Below, in pieces: positions 51,875-59,699 of a DNA stretch of 64,000 bases. The position numbers were made by a program, and so were the translations under genes. Within the stretch, counting starts at the first letter, position 1. Each line of letters starts with the position of its first letter. The DNA is from Streptomyces pinistramenti (GTDB lineage Bacteria; Actinomycetota; Actinomycetes; Streptomycetales; Streptomycetaceae): contig NZ_JAJCXB010000037.1 in assembly GCF_020564935.1 (NCBI RefSeq), forward strand, positions 1-64,000, given 5' to 3'. Under the pieces are notes generated by a model, which ran no database searches, had not been told where the DNA came from, and saw nothing but the letters and a program-made list of their open reading frames with translations.

Positions 51875-52064
51875 ACCGCCACCCCTGCCCCTGGACGAGT
51901 ACCGGCCGCGCCCGCAGTGCGGCACCGATACGCACGTGTGATCGAAGCATCGAACCACACACGCGGACGCAGCGGCACCCGCCCGGCGGAACCCGAAGGG
52001 TCACACCGGACGGCTGCCGCGCGGGGCGTCCCGGACGCGGCGGGCCGTGCGTCGGCCCGGTGGA

Positions 52065-53027
52065 TCAGCGGCGCAGCGCGAGCGACAGCGCGAACCGCCC
52101 GGCGTCGTCCGTCCACCAGTGCGCCAAGTCGAGTCCGGCGGCGTGCAGTTCGGACCGCACGCCGTCCTCGCGGAACTTGGCGGAGACCTCGGTGCGCACC
52201 TCCTCGCCCGCCGCGAACGGCACCGCGAGGTCCAGCGCCGGGATCTTCACGGTCAGTTCGCGGCGGGCCCGCAGCCGCATCTCGATCCAGGCGTCATCGG
52301 CGTTCCACACCGCGACGTGCGCGAAGTCCGCCGGATCGAAATCGGCGCCCAGCTCGCGGTTGATGACCAGCAGCACGTTCTTGTTGAAGGCGGCCGTCAC
52401 CCCCTCCGGGTCGTCGTACGCGGCGACCAGCGTCTCCTCGTCCTTCACCAGATCGGTGCCAAGGAGCAGCGCATCGCCGGGCGAGAGCAGGCCGTGCACG
52501 GTGCGCAGGAACGCCGCGCGCTCGGGCGGCAGCAGATTGCCGATGGTGCCGCCGAGGAAGGCCAGCAGCCGCGGCCCCGGTGTCGGCGGCAGCGTCATGC
52601 CCTGCTGGAAGTCGGCGACCAGCGCGTGCACGTCGAGTCCGGGATGATCGGCGAGCAGTTGCCGGCCCGCCGACTCCAGCGCGGACTCGCTGACGTCGAC
52701 CGGCACGTAGGAGAGCAGCCCGGTCAGCGCGCCGATGAGGTGCCGGGTCTTGTCGGACGAGCCCGAGCCCAGCTCGATCAGGGTGCGGGCGCCGGTGGCC
52801 GCCGCGATCAGGCCGGCGCGGGCCAGGAGGATCTCCCGCTCCGCGCGGGTCGGGTAGTAGGCGGGCAGCCGGGTGATCTCGTCGAACAGCTCGCTGCCCC
52901 GTGCGTCGTAGAACCACTTGGGCGGCAGCTGCTTGGGCGTGCGGGACAGGCCCTGGGACACGTCGGCGCGCAGGGCGGCCGCGGTGGCATCGGCGGGCAG
53001 GGTGCGGGTGAGGGAGAAGGGGCTCAC
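52065..53027 (-). CDS. egtD: L-histidine N-alpha-methyltransferase EgtD
   Basis: 320 residues, the normal EgtD size. LPPKWFYDARGSELFDEITR is the family signature; LIELGSGSSDKTRHL is the SAM-binding motif; LLAFLGGTIGNL follows. The C-terminal histidine-binding part includes FNKNVLLVINRELGADF. It trimethylates histidine to hercynine in ergothioneine synthesis. The start GTG 53027 overlaps the EgtC stop (GTGA). Confidence 0.96.
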   Translation of the reverse strand: MSPFSLTRTLPADATAAALRADVSQGLSRTPKQLPPKWFYDARGSELFDEITRLPAYYPTRAEREILLARAGLIAAATGARTLIELGSGSSDKTRHLIGALTGLLSYVPVDVSESALESAGRQLLADHPGLDVHALVADFQQGMTLPPTPGPRLLAFLGGTIGNLLPPERAAFLRTVHGLLSPGDALLLGTDLVKDEETLVAAYDDPEGVTAAFNKNVLLVINRELGADFDPADFAHVAVWNADDAWIEMRLRARRELTVKIPALDLAVPFAAGEEVRTEVSAKFREDGVRSELHAAGLDLAHWWTDDAGRFALSLALRR

Positions 53028-53779
53028 GGTGCGGGCTCCTCAAGCGGGGTGAGGCGGACCTCGGTGCGGGTCGCGCGCAGCAGCGTGCGGTCGGGGACCT
53101 CGGTCCAGTGGGGGGAGTCGTCGTACGGCTCGGAGGCGACGACCGTGCCGCCACCGGGGATCGACAGGTGGAAGAGGGTGTCGCCCCAGGTGGTGGCGGC
53201 GATGGCGGTGCCGTCGGTCATCAGGAAGGTGAGCCGGGATCCGGGCGCCGCCTCGGCCACCGCGGCGACCGTGTGCGCCAGCGCCCGGCCCTGGTCGTCG
53301 CCGACGGCCAGCCGGTGCTGGATCAACGCCCAGCAGAACGCCGCGTCGCACCGGGCCGCCAGCCGCAGCAGCTCGACCGGGGGCAGCGCGGTGGTGAGCG
53401 GGGCCAGCGCATCCGGCCAGCCGCGCACCGCGCCGTTGTGGCTGAACAGGTGGTGCCCGCCGGCGAACGGCGCGGCGGCCGCCTCGGCGTCCGCCCCCGA
53501 CTCGGTGGCATCGCGGACGGCACCGAGCAGCGCGCCGGTACGGACCACCCGGGCGATGCCCGGCAGGCACTCGTCCGCCCAGATCGGTCCGGCCCGCCGG
53601 TAGCGCGCGGGCACCGGGTCGCCCGGCGCGTACCAGCCGACGCCGAAGCCGTCGGCGTTGACCGTCCCGTGCCGCTGGTGGCGCGGCGCCCACGACTGCC
53701 GGTACAGCCCGTACGGGGGCTCCAGCAGCACCTTCCCGATGGGTATCTCGGGCCCCAGATAGGCGATATGACGGCACAT
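53024..53779 (-). CDS. egtC: Ergothioneine biosynthesis amidohydrolase EgtC
   Basis: 251 residues. MCRHIAYLG gives an N-terminal nucleophile Cys after Met removal, as in class II glutamine amidotransferases; NADGFGVGWY and FSHNGAVRGW are family motifs. It removes the glutamyl group from gamma-glutamyl-hercynylcysteine sulfoxide. GGAAGGGG precedes ATG 53779. The gap to egtB is 56 bases and to egtD minus four. Confidence 0.96.
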   Translation of the reverse strand: MCRHIAYLGPEIPIGKVLLEPPYGLYRQSWAPRHQRHGTVNADGFGVGWYAPGDPVPARYRRAGPIWADECLPGIARVVRTGALLGAVRDATESGADAEAAAAPFAGGHHLFSHNGAVRGWPDALAPLTTALPPVELLRLAARCDAAFCWALIQHRLAVGDDQGRALAHTVAAVAEAAPGSRLTFLMTDGTAIAATTWGDTLFHLSIPGGGTVVASEPYDDSPHWTEVPDRTLLRATRTEVRLTPLEEPAP

Positions 53780-53835
53780 CGGCTACCGCCCCTTCCGGTG
53801 TGCGCCGTCCGCGGGCGGGGCCGCGGCCGCCGGGC

Positions 53836-55155
53836 TCATGCGTCCGACGGGATGCCGGCGTCCCGTGCGGTGCGGAATCCGGCGAAGATCTGCCGCCTGA
53901 CCGGCAGGTCCCAGTTGCGGAAGGTGCCCCGGCAGGCCACCGCGTCCACCGCGAAGGAGCCGCCGCGCAGCACCTTGTACGGGCCGCCGAAGAACACCTC
54001 CGAATACTCCCGGTAGGGGAAGGCGGCGAAGCCCGGGTAGGGCAGGAAGTCGCCGGCCGTCCACTCCCACACGTCGCCGATCAACTGGCCCACACCCAGC
54101 GGCGACCGGCCGTCCGGATAGCTGCCGACGAGGGCGGGCTGGAGGTGCCGCTGCCCCAGATTGGCGTGCGCGGGCGTCGGGTCCTGGTCGCCCCAGGGAT
54201 AGCGCAGCGACCGGTCGGCCACCGGGTCGTGGCGGGCTGCCTTCTCCCACTCGGCCTCGGTCGGCAGCCGCCGTCCCGCCCAGCGCGCGTACGCGTCCGC
54301 CTCGTACCAGCTCACGTGTACCACCGGCTCGTCGGGCGGCACCTCCTCGGTCACCCCGAACCGCCGGCGCAGCCAGCTGCCGCCCTCCTGGCGCCAGAAC
54401 AGCGGGGCCCGCAGGCCGTGTTCGCGTACCTGCGCCCAGCCCTCGTCGGACCACCAGCGCGGCTCGCCGTAGCCGCCGTCCTCGATGAAGCGCAGGTAGG
54501 CGCCGTTGCTGACCGGCGCGGTGTCGATGAGGAAGGCGTGCACCATGCGGCGGTGCGCGGGCCGTTCGTTGTCGAGCGCCCAGGGTTCCGTGGACGTGCC
54601 CATCGTGAACAGCCCGCCGGGTACGAGGACTTCGGCGGGCAGGATGCCGTCCGACGTGACGGGCGGCGGCGGGGCGGACAGGGCGGCGGGGCCGCTGCGC
54701 AGCTGGTGCGTGATCAGCATCGTCTCGTCGTGCTGCTGTTCGTGCTGGGCGATCATGCCGAAGGCGAAGGCGGCGTCCAGCAGCGGCCCGCCGCGCAGCG
54801 CACTGCGCTCCAGGACGTCCAGGACCCGGCCGCGGACCTCGGAGACATAGCCGTGCGCCTCGTCGGGAGTGAGCAGCGGCAGAGAGGGGCGGGTGGCGCG
54901 CGGGTGCTCGAAGGCGTCGTAGACGGAGTCGATGTCCGGGCGCAGTGCGTCCCGCCCGCCGACGGTGCGCAGCAGCCACTGCTCCTCTTGGTTGCCGATG
55001 TGGGCCAGGTCCCACACCAGCGGCGACATGAGGGGGGAGTGCTGTGCGACGAGTTCCGGCTCGTCGACGCAGGTGGTCAGCAGGTGCGTACGGTCGCGGG
55101 CGGCGAGCAGTGCGGTGGCCGCGCGGGCGCGGAGCGACTCGGGATCGATGGTCAC
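53836..55155 (-). CDS. egtB: Hercynine oxygenase EgtB
   Basis: 439 residues. The N-terminal DinB-like domain has an iron ligand in WDLAHIGNQEEQ and the pair in AQHEQQHDET; the C-terminal FGE-sulfatase domain includes VSWYEADAYARWAGRRLPTE, VWEWTAGDF and VLRGGSF. It joins gamma-glutamylcysteine to hercynine using oxygen and non-heme iron. GTG 55155 overlaps the EgtA stop by four bases and is preceded by GAAGGA. Confidence 0.96.
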   Translation of the reverse strand: MTIDPESLRARAATALLAARDRTHLLTTCVDEPELVAQHSPLMSPLVWDLAHIGNQEEQWLLRTVGGRDALRPDIDSVYDAFEHPRATRPSLPLLTPDEAHGYVSEVRGRVLDVLERSALRGGPLLDAAFAFGMIAQHEQQHDETMLITHQLRSGPAALSAPPPPVTSDGILPAEVLVPGGLFTMGTSTEPWALDNERPAHRRMVHAFLIDTAPVSNGAYLRFIEDGGYGEPRWWSDEGWAQVREHGLRAPLFWRQEGGSWLRRRFGVTEEVPPDEPVVHVSWYEADAYARWAGRRLPTEAEWEKAARHDPVADRSLRYPWGDQDPTPAHANLGQRHLQPALVGSYPDGRSPLGVGQLIGDVWEWTAGDFLPYPGFAAFPYREYSEVFFGGPYKVLRGGSFAVDAVACRGTFRNWDLPVRRQIFAGFRTARDAGIPSDA

Positions 55156-56573
55156 GGGCTGTCCTTCCCAGGGATGAGGCCGGCCTCGGCCGCGGTGCCT
55201 GTGCTGTCCTGCGGGGGCCGCGCGCCGGTGGCGTCCCCTCCGTCCCCTCCGTCCACGCCGCCCATGCCCAGGAATCCGGACAGGTCCAGGGCGTCCGCCG
55301 GATCGGCGTCCTGCGGCGCATCGGCCCCTTCCGTGGCGTACAGGGCGTCGAGATGGTCGTCGGCGGGGCAGCGGCCGCGGGCGACATAGCGGTCGGTGAA
55401 CTCCGCGACCGCCGCCAGGACTCCGGGCGCGGCGCCGAGCCGCGGCAGCGCGTCCTGCGCGGCCGCGAAACACGCCAGCGCCGCGGCGTGCAGCTCCGGG
55501 TCGCTCAGCCCGCCGCGGGCGGCCCTGCGCCACAGCGGGTTGCGCGGCGCGGGCCGTGAACCCGCGGTCTCCGCAAGGGGTTTGACGATGCGGTAGGCGC
55601 GCTCGGCGGCTTCCGGATCGTCGAACAGGGCAGCCGTGACGGCCAGCGGCACGACCCATCCGGCGTCGCCCGCCTGTGCGTCGATCATGCGCAGTTCCAG
55701 ATGGCCGCGTGGCCGGACCGGCGGGAAGAGGGTGGTGACGTGGTAGTCGAGATCCTCCTGCGTCGGGGGCCTGGGGCCACCCGTGCGGACCCAGTCACGG
55801 AAGGTGAGCCCCTCGGGCGCGTCCCAGCTTCTCTCTCCGGACCTGATGCACATCACCGGCGCGTCCAGGACGTAGCGTGCCCAGGCGTCGCGCGGATCCC
55901 CGTCCTGCGGCGGGGCGAGGGTACGGGCCGGATCGAGCTGCGACCACACGACCTGCCGGGTCGTGCGATAGCCCGTGGGACAGCCCTCGCTGGTCGGCGA
56001 GTTGGCGAAGGCTGCGGTCAGCACCGCGCCCAGCAGATGCGCCATCAGCCAGCGCCTGCCGAGTCCGAGGGGCCCCGGCTCCTCGTGCCCGGCGTCCAGG
56101 CACACCTGCACCGACGCGGTCGCGCACATCATGGAGCGGCCGGCCGATCCCCAGCGGTCGAAGTACGCCTCCATGGCGTCGTAGCGCGGCTCGGTCAGCA
56201 CCCGGCTCGGGGCGTGCCAGGGATTGTGGCCGTGCCCGGCCAGGCCCAGGCCCCGCTCCAGCATGGCGGGCCTGACCTGCGCGAGGTCGGCGGTGACGGA
56301 CGCGATGCAGGACGTCAGCGACGTCGCGGGCGGCGAGCTGAGCTCCAGCTGGCCGCCGGGTTCGAAGGTGAGGAGGGACTCCAGAGGGAGGGCACGCAGC
56401 GCGTCGGCGGCGGCGTGCAGCCGGGACGGTTCGACCGGACATCGGGGGTTGCGCGCGTCGTGAACCAGCCACTCGATCTCGACGCCGATGCGCCGGGGCG
56501 GCCCCGTCTTGAAACATATTCCGCGCAGGTGGGCTTCGAGTTCCGCTTCCGTCACCGCGGGCCGTACGGGCAT
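55152..56573 (-). CDS. egtA: Glutamate-cysteine ligase EgtA
   Basis: 473 residues. RRIGVEIEWLVHD is the GCS2-type glutamate-binding start; FEPGGQLELSSPP, CATASVQVCLDAG and HLELRMIDAQAGDA are ligase motifs. It supplies gamma-glutamylcysteine to EgtB. The tail after about 430 is Gly/Asp-rich and divergent. GAGAGGGAA precedes ATG 56573, and the gene heads the egtABCD operon. Confidence 0.95.
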   Translation of the reverse strand: MPVRPAVTEAELEAHLRGICFKTGPPRRIGVEIEWLVHDARNPRCPVEPSRLHAAADALRALPLESLLTFEPGGQLELSSPPATSLTSCIASVTADLAQVRPAMLERGLGLAGHGHNPWHAPSRVLTEPRYDAMEAYFDRWGSAGRSMMCATASVQVCLDAGHEEPGPLGLGRRWLMAHLLGAVLTAAFANSPTSEGCPTGYRTTRQVVWSQLDPARTLAPPQDGDPRDAWARYVLDAPVMCIRSGERSWDAPEGLTFRDWVRTGGPRPPTQEDLDYHVTTLFPPVRPRGHLELRMIDAQAGDAGWVVPLAVTAALFDDPEAAERAYRIVKPLAETAGSRPAPRNPLWRRAARGGLSDPELHAAALACFAAAQDALPRLGAAPGVLAAVAEFTDRYVARGRCPADDHLDALYATEGADAPQDADPADALDLSGFLGMGGVDGGDGGDATGARPPQDSTGTAAEAGLIPGKDSP

Positions 56574-56618
56574 CGGTTCCCTCTCCCCTCCAGGATGGCG
56601 GCAGGCTTGCCGTCCTCC

Positions 56619-56647
56619 ACCTAAGCGGCTGCGACCGATGCGCTCAA
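56619..56647 (-). promoter_or_regulatory. Candidate promoter of the egtABCD operon
   Basis: Minus strand: -35 TTGAGC (56647-56642), 17-base spacer, -10 TTAGGT (56624-56619), about 46 bases before the egtA ATG. The -10 is a modest match. Confidence 0.45.
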
Positions 56648-56758
56648 GGGCGTCGGCGGTCCACCGGCGACGAGGGGCGGGTACCGGCCGCGGAAGCTCG
56701 CCGTTCCGGGGGCGGGACGGCCCACGGAGAGTCGTACGTCCATGCGAGTGAGAGGGGT

Positions 56759-56796
56759 GGGCGCGGGTGACGGCAGCCCTGCCGTCACCCGCGCCC
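56759..56796 (-). terminator. Very strong terminator between the aminotransferase gene and egtA
   Basis: GGGCGCGGGTGACGGCAG (56759-56776) and CTGCCGTCACCCGCGCCC (56779-56796) are perfect 18-base arms only two bases apart. It lies 81 bases past the aminotransferase stop and insulates the ergothioneine operon. Confidence 0.85.
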
Positions 56797-56876
56797 GCGC
56801 GCCGTACCACTGGGCGGAGCCGGTCTCGCGCGGCGCATCGGCCGACGGCGGGGGAGCGGCGTACCGGGGACTTCCG

Positions 56877-58088
56877 TCACTGCCGGTAGCCGGCGAGGAA
56901 GCGGCCGATCCGGCTGATCGCCGCGTCCAGGTCGTCGGCGTGCGGAAGGGTCAGGATGCGGAAGTGGTCCGGGCGCGGCCAGTTGAAGCCGGTGCCCTGG
57001 ACGACCTGGATCTTCTCCCGCAGCAGCAGGTCGAGCACGAACTTCTCGTCGTCGTGGATCTTGTGCACGGCCGGGTCGAGCCGGGGGAAGGCGTACAGCG
57101 CGCCCTTGGGCTTGACGCAGGAGACACCAGGGATCTCGTTCAGCCGCTCCCAGGCCACGTCGCGCTGCTCGCGCAGCCGGCCGCCCGGCAGGACCAGGTC
57201 GTCGATGCTCTGCCGGCCGCCGAGCGCGGCCTGGATGGCGTACTGCGCGGGCGCGTTCGGGCACAGCCGCATCGAGGCGAGGGTGCCCAGGCCCTCCAGG
57301 TAGTCGGCGGCGTGCTGCTTGGGTCCGGAGACGACCAGCCAGCCGGAGCGGAATCCGGCCACGCGGTACGCCTTGGACAGCCCGCTGAAGGTCAGGCACA
57401 CCAGGTCGGGGGCGAGCACCGCGGCGTGGTGGTGCACCTCGCCGTCGTACAGGATCCGGTCGTAGATCTCGTCGGCGAACACCATCAGCTGATGCCGCCT
57501 GGCGAGGTCGAGCATGCCCTCCAGCAGCTCGCGGGGGTAGACCGCGCCGGTGGGGTTGTTGGGGTTGATGATGACCATCGCGCGCGTCCGGTCGGTGATC
57601 TTCGACGCGATGTCGTCGAGGTCGGGCAGCCAGTCGGCCGACTCGTCGCACAGGTAGTGCACCGCCGTGCCGCCGGCCAGGGTGGTGACCGCCGTCCACA
57701 GCGGGAAGTCGGGGGCCGGGATGAGGACTTCGTCGCCGTCGTCGAGGAGGGCCTGGACCGCCATCGAGACGAGTTCGGAGACGCCGTTGCCGAGGTAGAT
57801 GTCGTCGACGCCGACATCGGGGAGCCCGCTGCGCTGATACTGCTGGGCCACCGCGCGGCGGGCCGGGAGGATGCCGCGGGAGTCGGTGTAGCCGTGCGCG
57901 TGGGAGAGGTTGCGGATCACGTCCTGGAGAATCTCCTCGGGCGCATCGAAGCCGAACAGCGCCGGATTCCCGGTGTTCAGGCGGAGCACGCTGTGGCCCG
58001 CCTCCTCCAGCGCGTCGGCGTGCTCGATCACCGGGCCCCGGATCTCGTAACAGACGTCGGCCATCTTGCTCGACTGCTTGAACTGCAT
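56877..58088 (-). CDS. PLP-dependent aminotransferase, AlaA type
   Basis: 403 residues. Fold type I aminotransferase: INPNNPTGAVYPRELLE binds substrate carboxylate; VFADEIYDRILYDG the PLP Asp; TFSGLSKAYRVAGFRSGWLV the Schiff-base Lys. Length and the N-terminal QFKQSSKMADVCYEIRGPV match glutamate-pyruvate aminotransferases such as AlaA. GGGAGG seven bases upstream selects ATG 58088 over an in-frame GTG at 58115. It is not EgtE-like. The divergent HxlR gene may regulate it. Confidence 0.92.
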   Translation of the reverse strand: MQFKQSSKMADVCYEIRGPVIEHADALEEAGHSVLRLNTGNPALFGFDAPEEILQDVIRNLSHAHGYTDSRGILPARRAVAQQYQRSGLPDVGVDDIYLGNGVSELVSMAVQALLDDGDEVLIPAPDFPLWTAVTTLAGGTAVHYLCDESADWLPDLDDIASKITDRTRAMVIINPNNPTGAVYPRELLEGMLDLARRHQLMVFADEIYDRILYDGEVHHHAAVLAPDLVCLTFSGLSKAYRVAGFRSGWLVVSGPKQHAADYLEGLGTLASMRLCPNAPAQYAIQAALGGRQSIDDLVLPGGRLREQRDVAWERLNEIPGVSCVKPKGALYAFPRLDPAVHKIHDDEKFVLDLLLREKIQVVQGTGFNWPRPDHFRILTLPHADDLDAAISRIGRFLAGYRQ

Positions 58089-58147
58089 GCGGCGGCCTCC
58101 CGGTTCCTCGCTCACCGCGGCGCGGCGGCTTCCGTATCCCTCACCGT

Positions 58148-58198
58148 ACTTGGTTTTACCAAGTTGCCACTTGGAAAGTCCAACCGATTGTCTATGCT
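58148..58198 (+). promoter_or_regulatory. Tandem palindromic operators and leaderless promoter of the HxlR gene
   Basis: ACTTGG-TTTTA-CCAAGT (58148-58164) is a perfect 17-base palindrome; ACTTGG-AAAGT-CCAACC (58169-58185) repeats it imperfectly, 21 bases away, i.e. on the same helix face. The -35 TTGGAA (58171-58176) lies in the second site; -10 TATGCT is at 58193-58198, seven bases before ATG 58205, so the message is probably leaderless and autoregulated. Confidence 0.75.
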
Positions 58199-58204
58199 GG
58201 TGTC

Positions 58205-58834
58205 ATGCCGCGCCGAAGTTATGACCAGTACTGCGCCGTCGCCCGAGCCCTGGACGCCGTCGGCGACCGCTGGACGCTCCTGATCGTCCGGGAACTGCTG
58301 GGCGGGGCCCGGCGCTACACCGAACTCCACGCCGACCTGCCCGGCGTCAGCACGGACATGCTCGCCTCCCGCCTCAAGGACATGGAGCGCGACGGCCTGG
58401 TCACCCGCCGCAGGCTCGCCCCGCCCGGCGCCGCCTACGTCTACGAACTCACCGGCCGTGGCCGGGCGTTGCTGCCGGTGCTCACCGCACTCGCCGACTG
58501 GGGCGCGCCCGAACTGGGCAGCCCGCGCCCCACCGACGCGGTGCGCGCCCACTGGTTCGCCGTACCGCTCATGACCCGGATCGCCGACCATTTCGCGGAC
58601 GGCCCCGGCGTACTGGAGGTCGTCCTGGACGAAGGCACCTTTCACCTCACCCTCGGAGGCGACGCACCCGGATACCGCGAGGGCCCCGCCGAACACCCCG
58701 ACACCAGGCTCCGGATGGACGCCGCGACCTGCACCGACCTGGCGTACGACCGCCTCTCCCTCGCTCAGGCCATCGCATCCGACCGGATCGCGGTCAGCCT
58801 GCCCGACGGTACGGCGGACGGCGCCCGCGCCTGA
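58205..58834 (+). CDS. HxlR-family regulator with C-terminal sterol-carrier-like domain
   Basis: 209 residues. The winged helix is CAVARALDAVGDRWTLLIVR, ELLGGARRYTELHADLPGVS and DMLASRLKDMERDGLVTRR. Residues 115-200 (WFAVPLMTRIADHFADGPG, LDEGTFHLTLGG, DTRLRMDAATCTDLAY) resemble an SCP2-like ligand domain found in some actinomycete HxlR proteins. No Shine-Dalgarno is visible; the promoter geometry supports a leaderless ATG 58205. Confidence 0.9.
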   Translation: MPRRSYDQYCAVARALDAVGDRWTLLIVRELLGGARRYTELHADLPGVSTDMLASRLKDMERDGLVTRRRLAPPGAAYVYELTGRGRALLPVLTALADWGAPELGSPRPTDAVRAHWFAVPLMTRIADHFADGPGVLEVVLDEGTFHLTLGGDAPGYREGPAEHPDTRLRMDAATCTDLAYDRLSLAQAIASDRIAVSLPDGTADGARA

Positions 58835-59699
58835 ACGGCGGACCGCGGCCGAGGGCGTGACACCGGCCCCGGACAGCGCCCGGGACCGCGAGGTCGTCCA
58901 CCCCGGTCGCCCCGAACGCTGTGGCCGGTCGCGGCACCCTCGCCCGGCTCCCTGGGCGGGGCCCGTCCGCAGGGCGTCTCCGGATGCGCGCCGATGACGA
59001 TTGCTGCCGGAGCGCGTTGAAATGACGGTGCGTCAGGTCTGGATGGCTGGAGCGCCGTCCGGCGGGTGGATCGCCTTGTTTTGGAGGCGCAACGGGTGGG
59101 CAAGAAGGAACTGGTGAGGCGCCAGAAACGATTACGACGGTGCCTGACCTGCGGAACGGCGATGAACGGTCGGACGGCGAGTTGCGCTCGGCGCCCGGAG
59201 GGGTGTGACCGTGGGTGCGCTGCTTCACCGCGGTGACGGGCGCCCGCGGCGATCGACCTCTCCGGACGCTGTTCTGCCAGGGCGGTGATGACTGGCCGAA
59301 CGAAGCAAGTCCAGGCGCGGGGAACGGAATTCAGCACGTCTCATTTCGTGGTGTCGAAGCGACCGATGGGTCCAGCACCGGAAGAGGTAGTTCATCAATG
59401 CTTACGGCGGATGGGCGGAATGGGCGAAGGGTCCGAAGGGCGGGGCGGGGAGTACCAGGACTTCGAGCGGCGGGTGGACTGTTGCAGGGCTCTGGGCCGT
59501 CATGCGGATCCGCTCGCCCCTCGCAAACGTCCGCGCTCATCCCACCGGGCCGCGATAGTGCTCCGTTCTTCGACGGCTTCGGCTTCTGCAGCTGACTGTG
59601 AGCCTCGCTGTGCGACTCGAATATCGAGAATCTTCGGAAATGTCGCGGTCGCCCTTGGCCTCATGGAATCTCGGAGAATCGCGCTACAAGGAGATCACC
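58835..59699. other. Gene-poor stretch before the condensation-protein gene
   Basis: 865 bases. No frame shows consistent Streptomyces codon bias plus a ribosome site. The segment 59080-59215 encodes a Cys-rich basic frame (RRCLTCGTAMNGRTASCARR) that may be a decayed zinc-binding gene. A 65-codon frame at 59398 ends APFFDGFGFCS but has poor codon bias. Composition becomes less GC-rich from about 58990, marking a boundary. Confidence 0.45.

Noticed and set aside
56877..58088. Aminotransferase as the missing EgtE
   Set aside because: Its sequence matches AlaA-type aminotransferases, and an 18-bp terminator separates it from the egt operon.
59398..59595. 65-codon frame ending APFFDGFGFCS as a peptide precursor
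   Set aside because: Third-position GC is low for a gene here, the ribosome site is 11 bases away and weak, and no modifying enzyme is adjacent.
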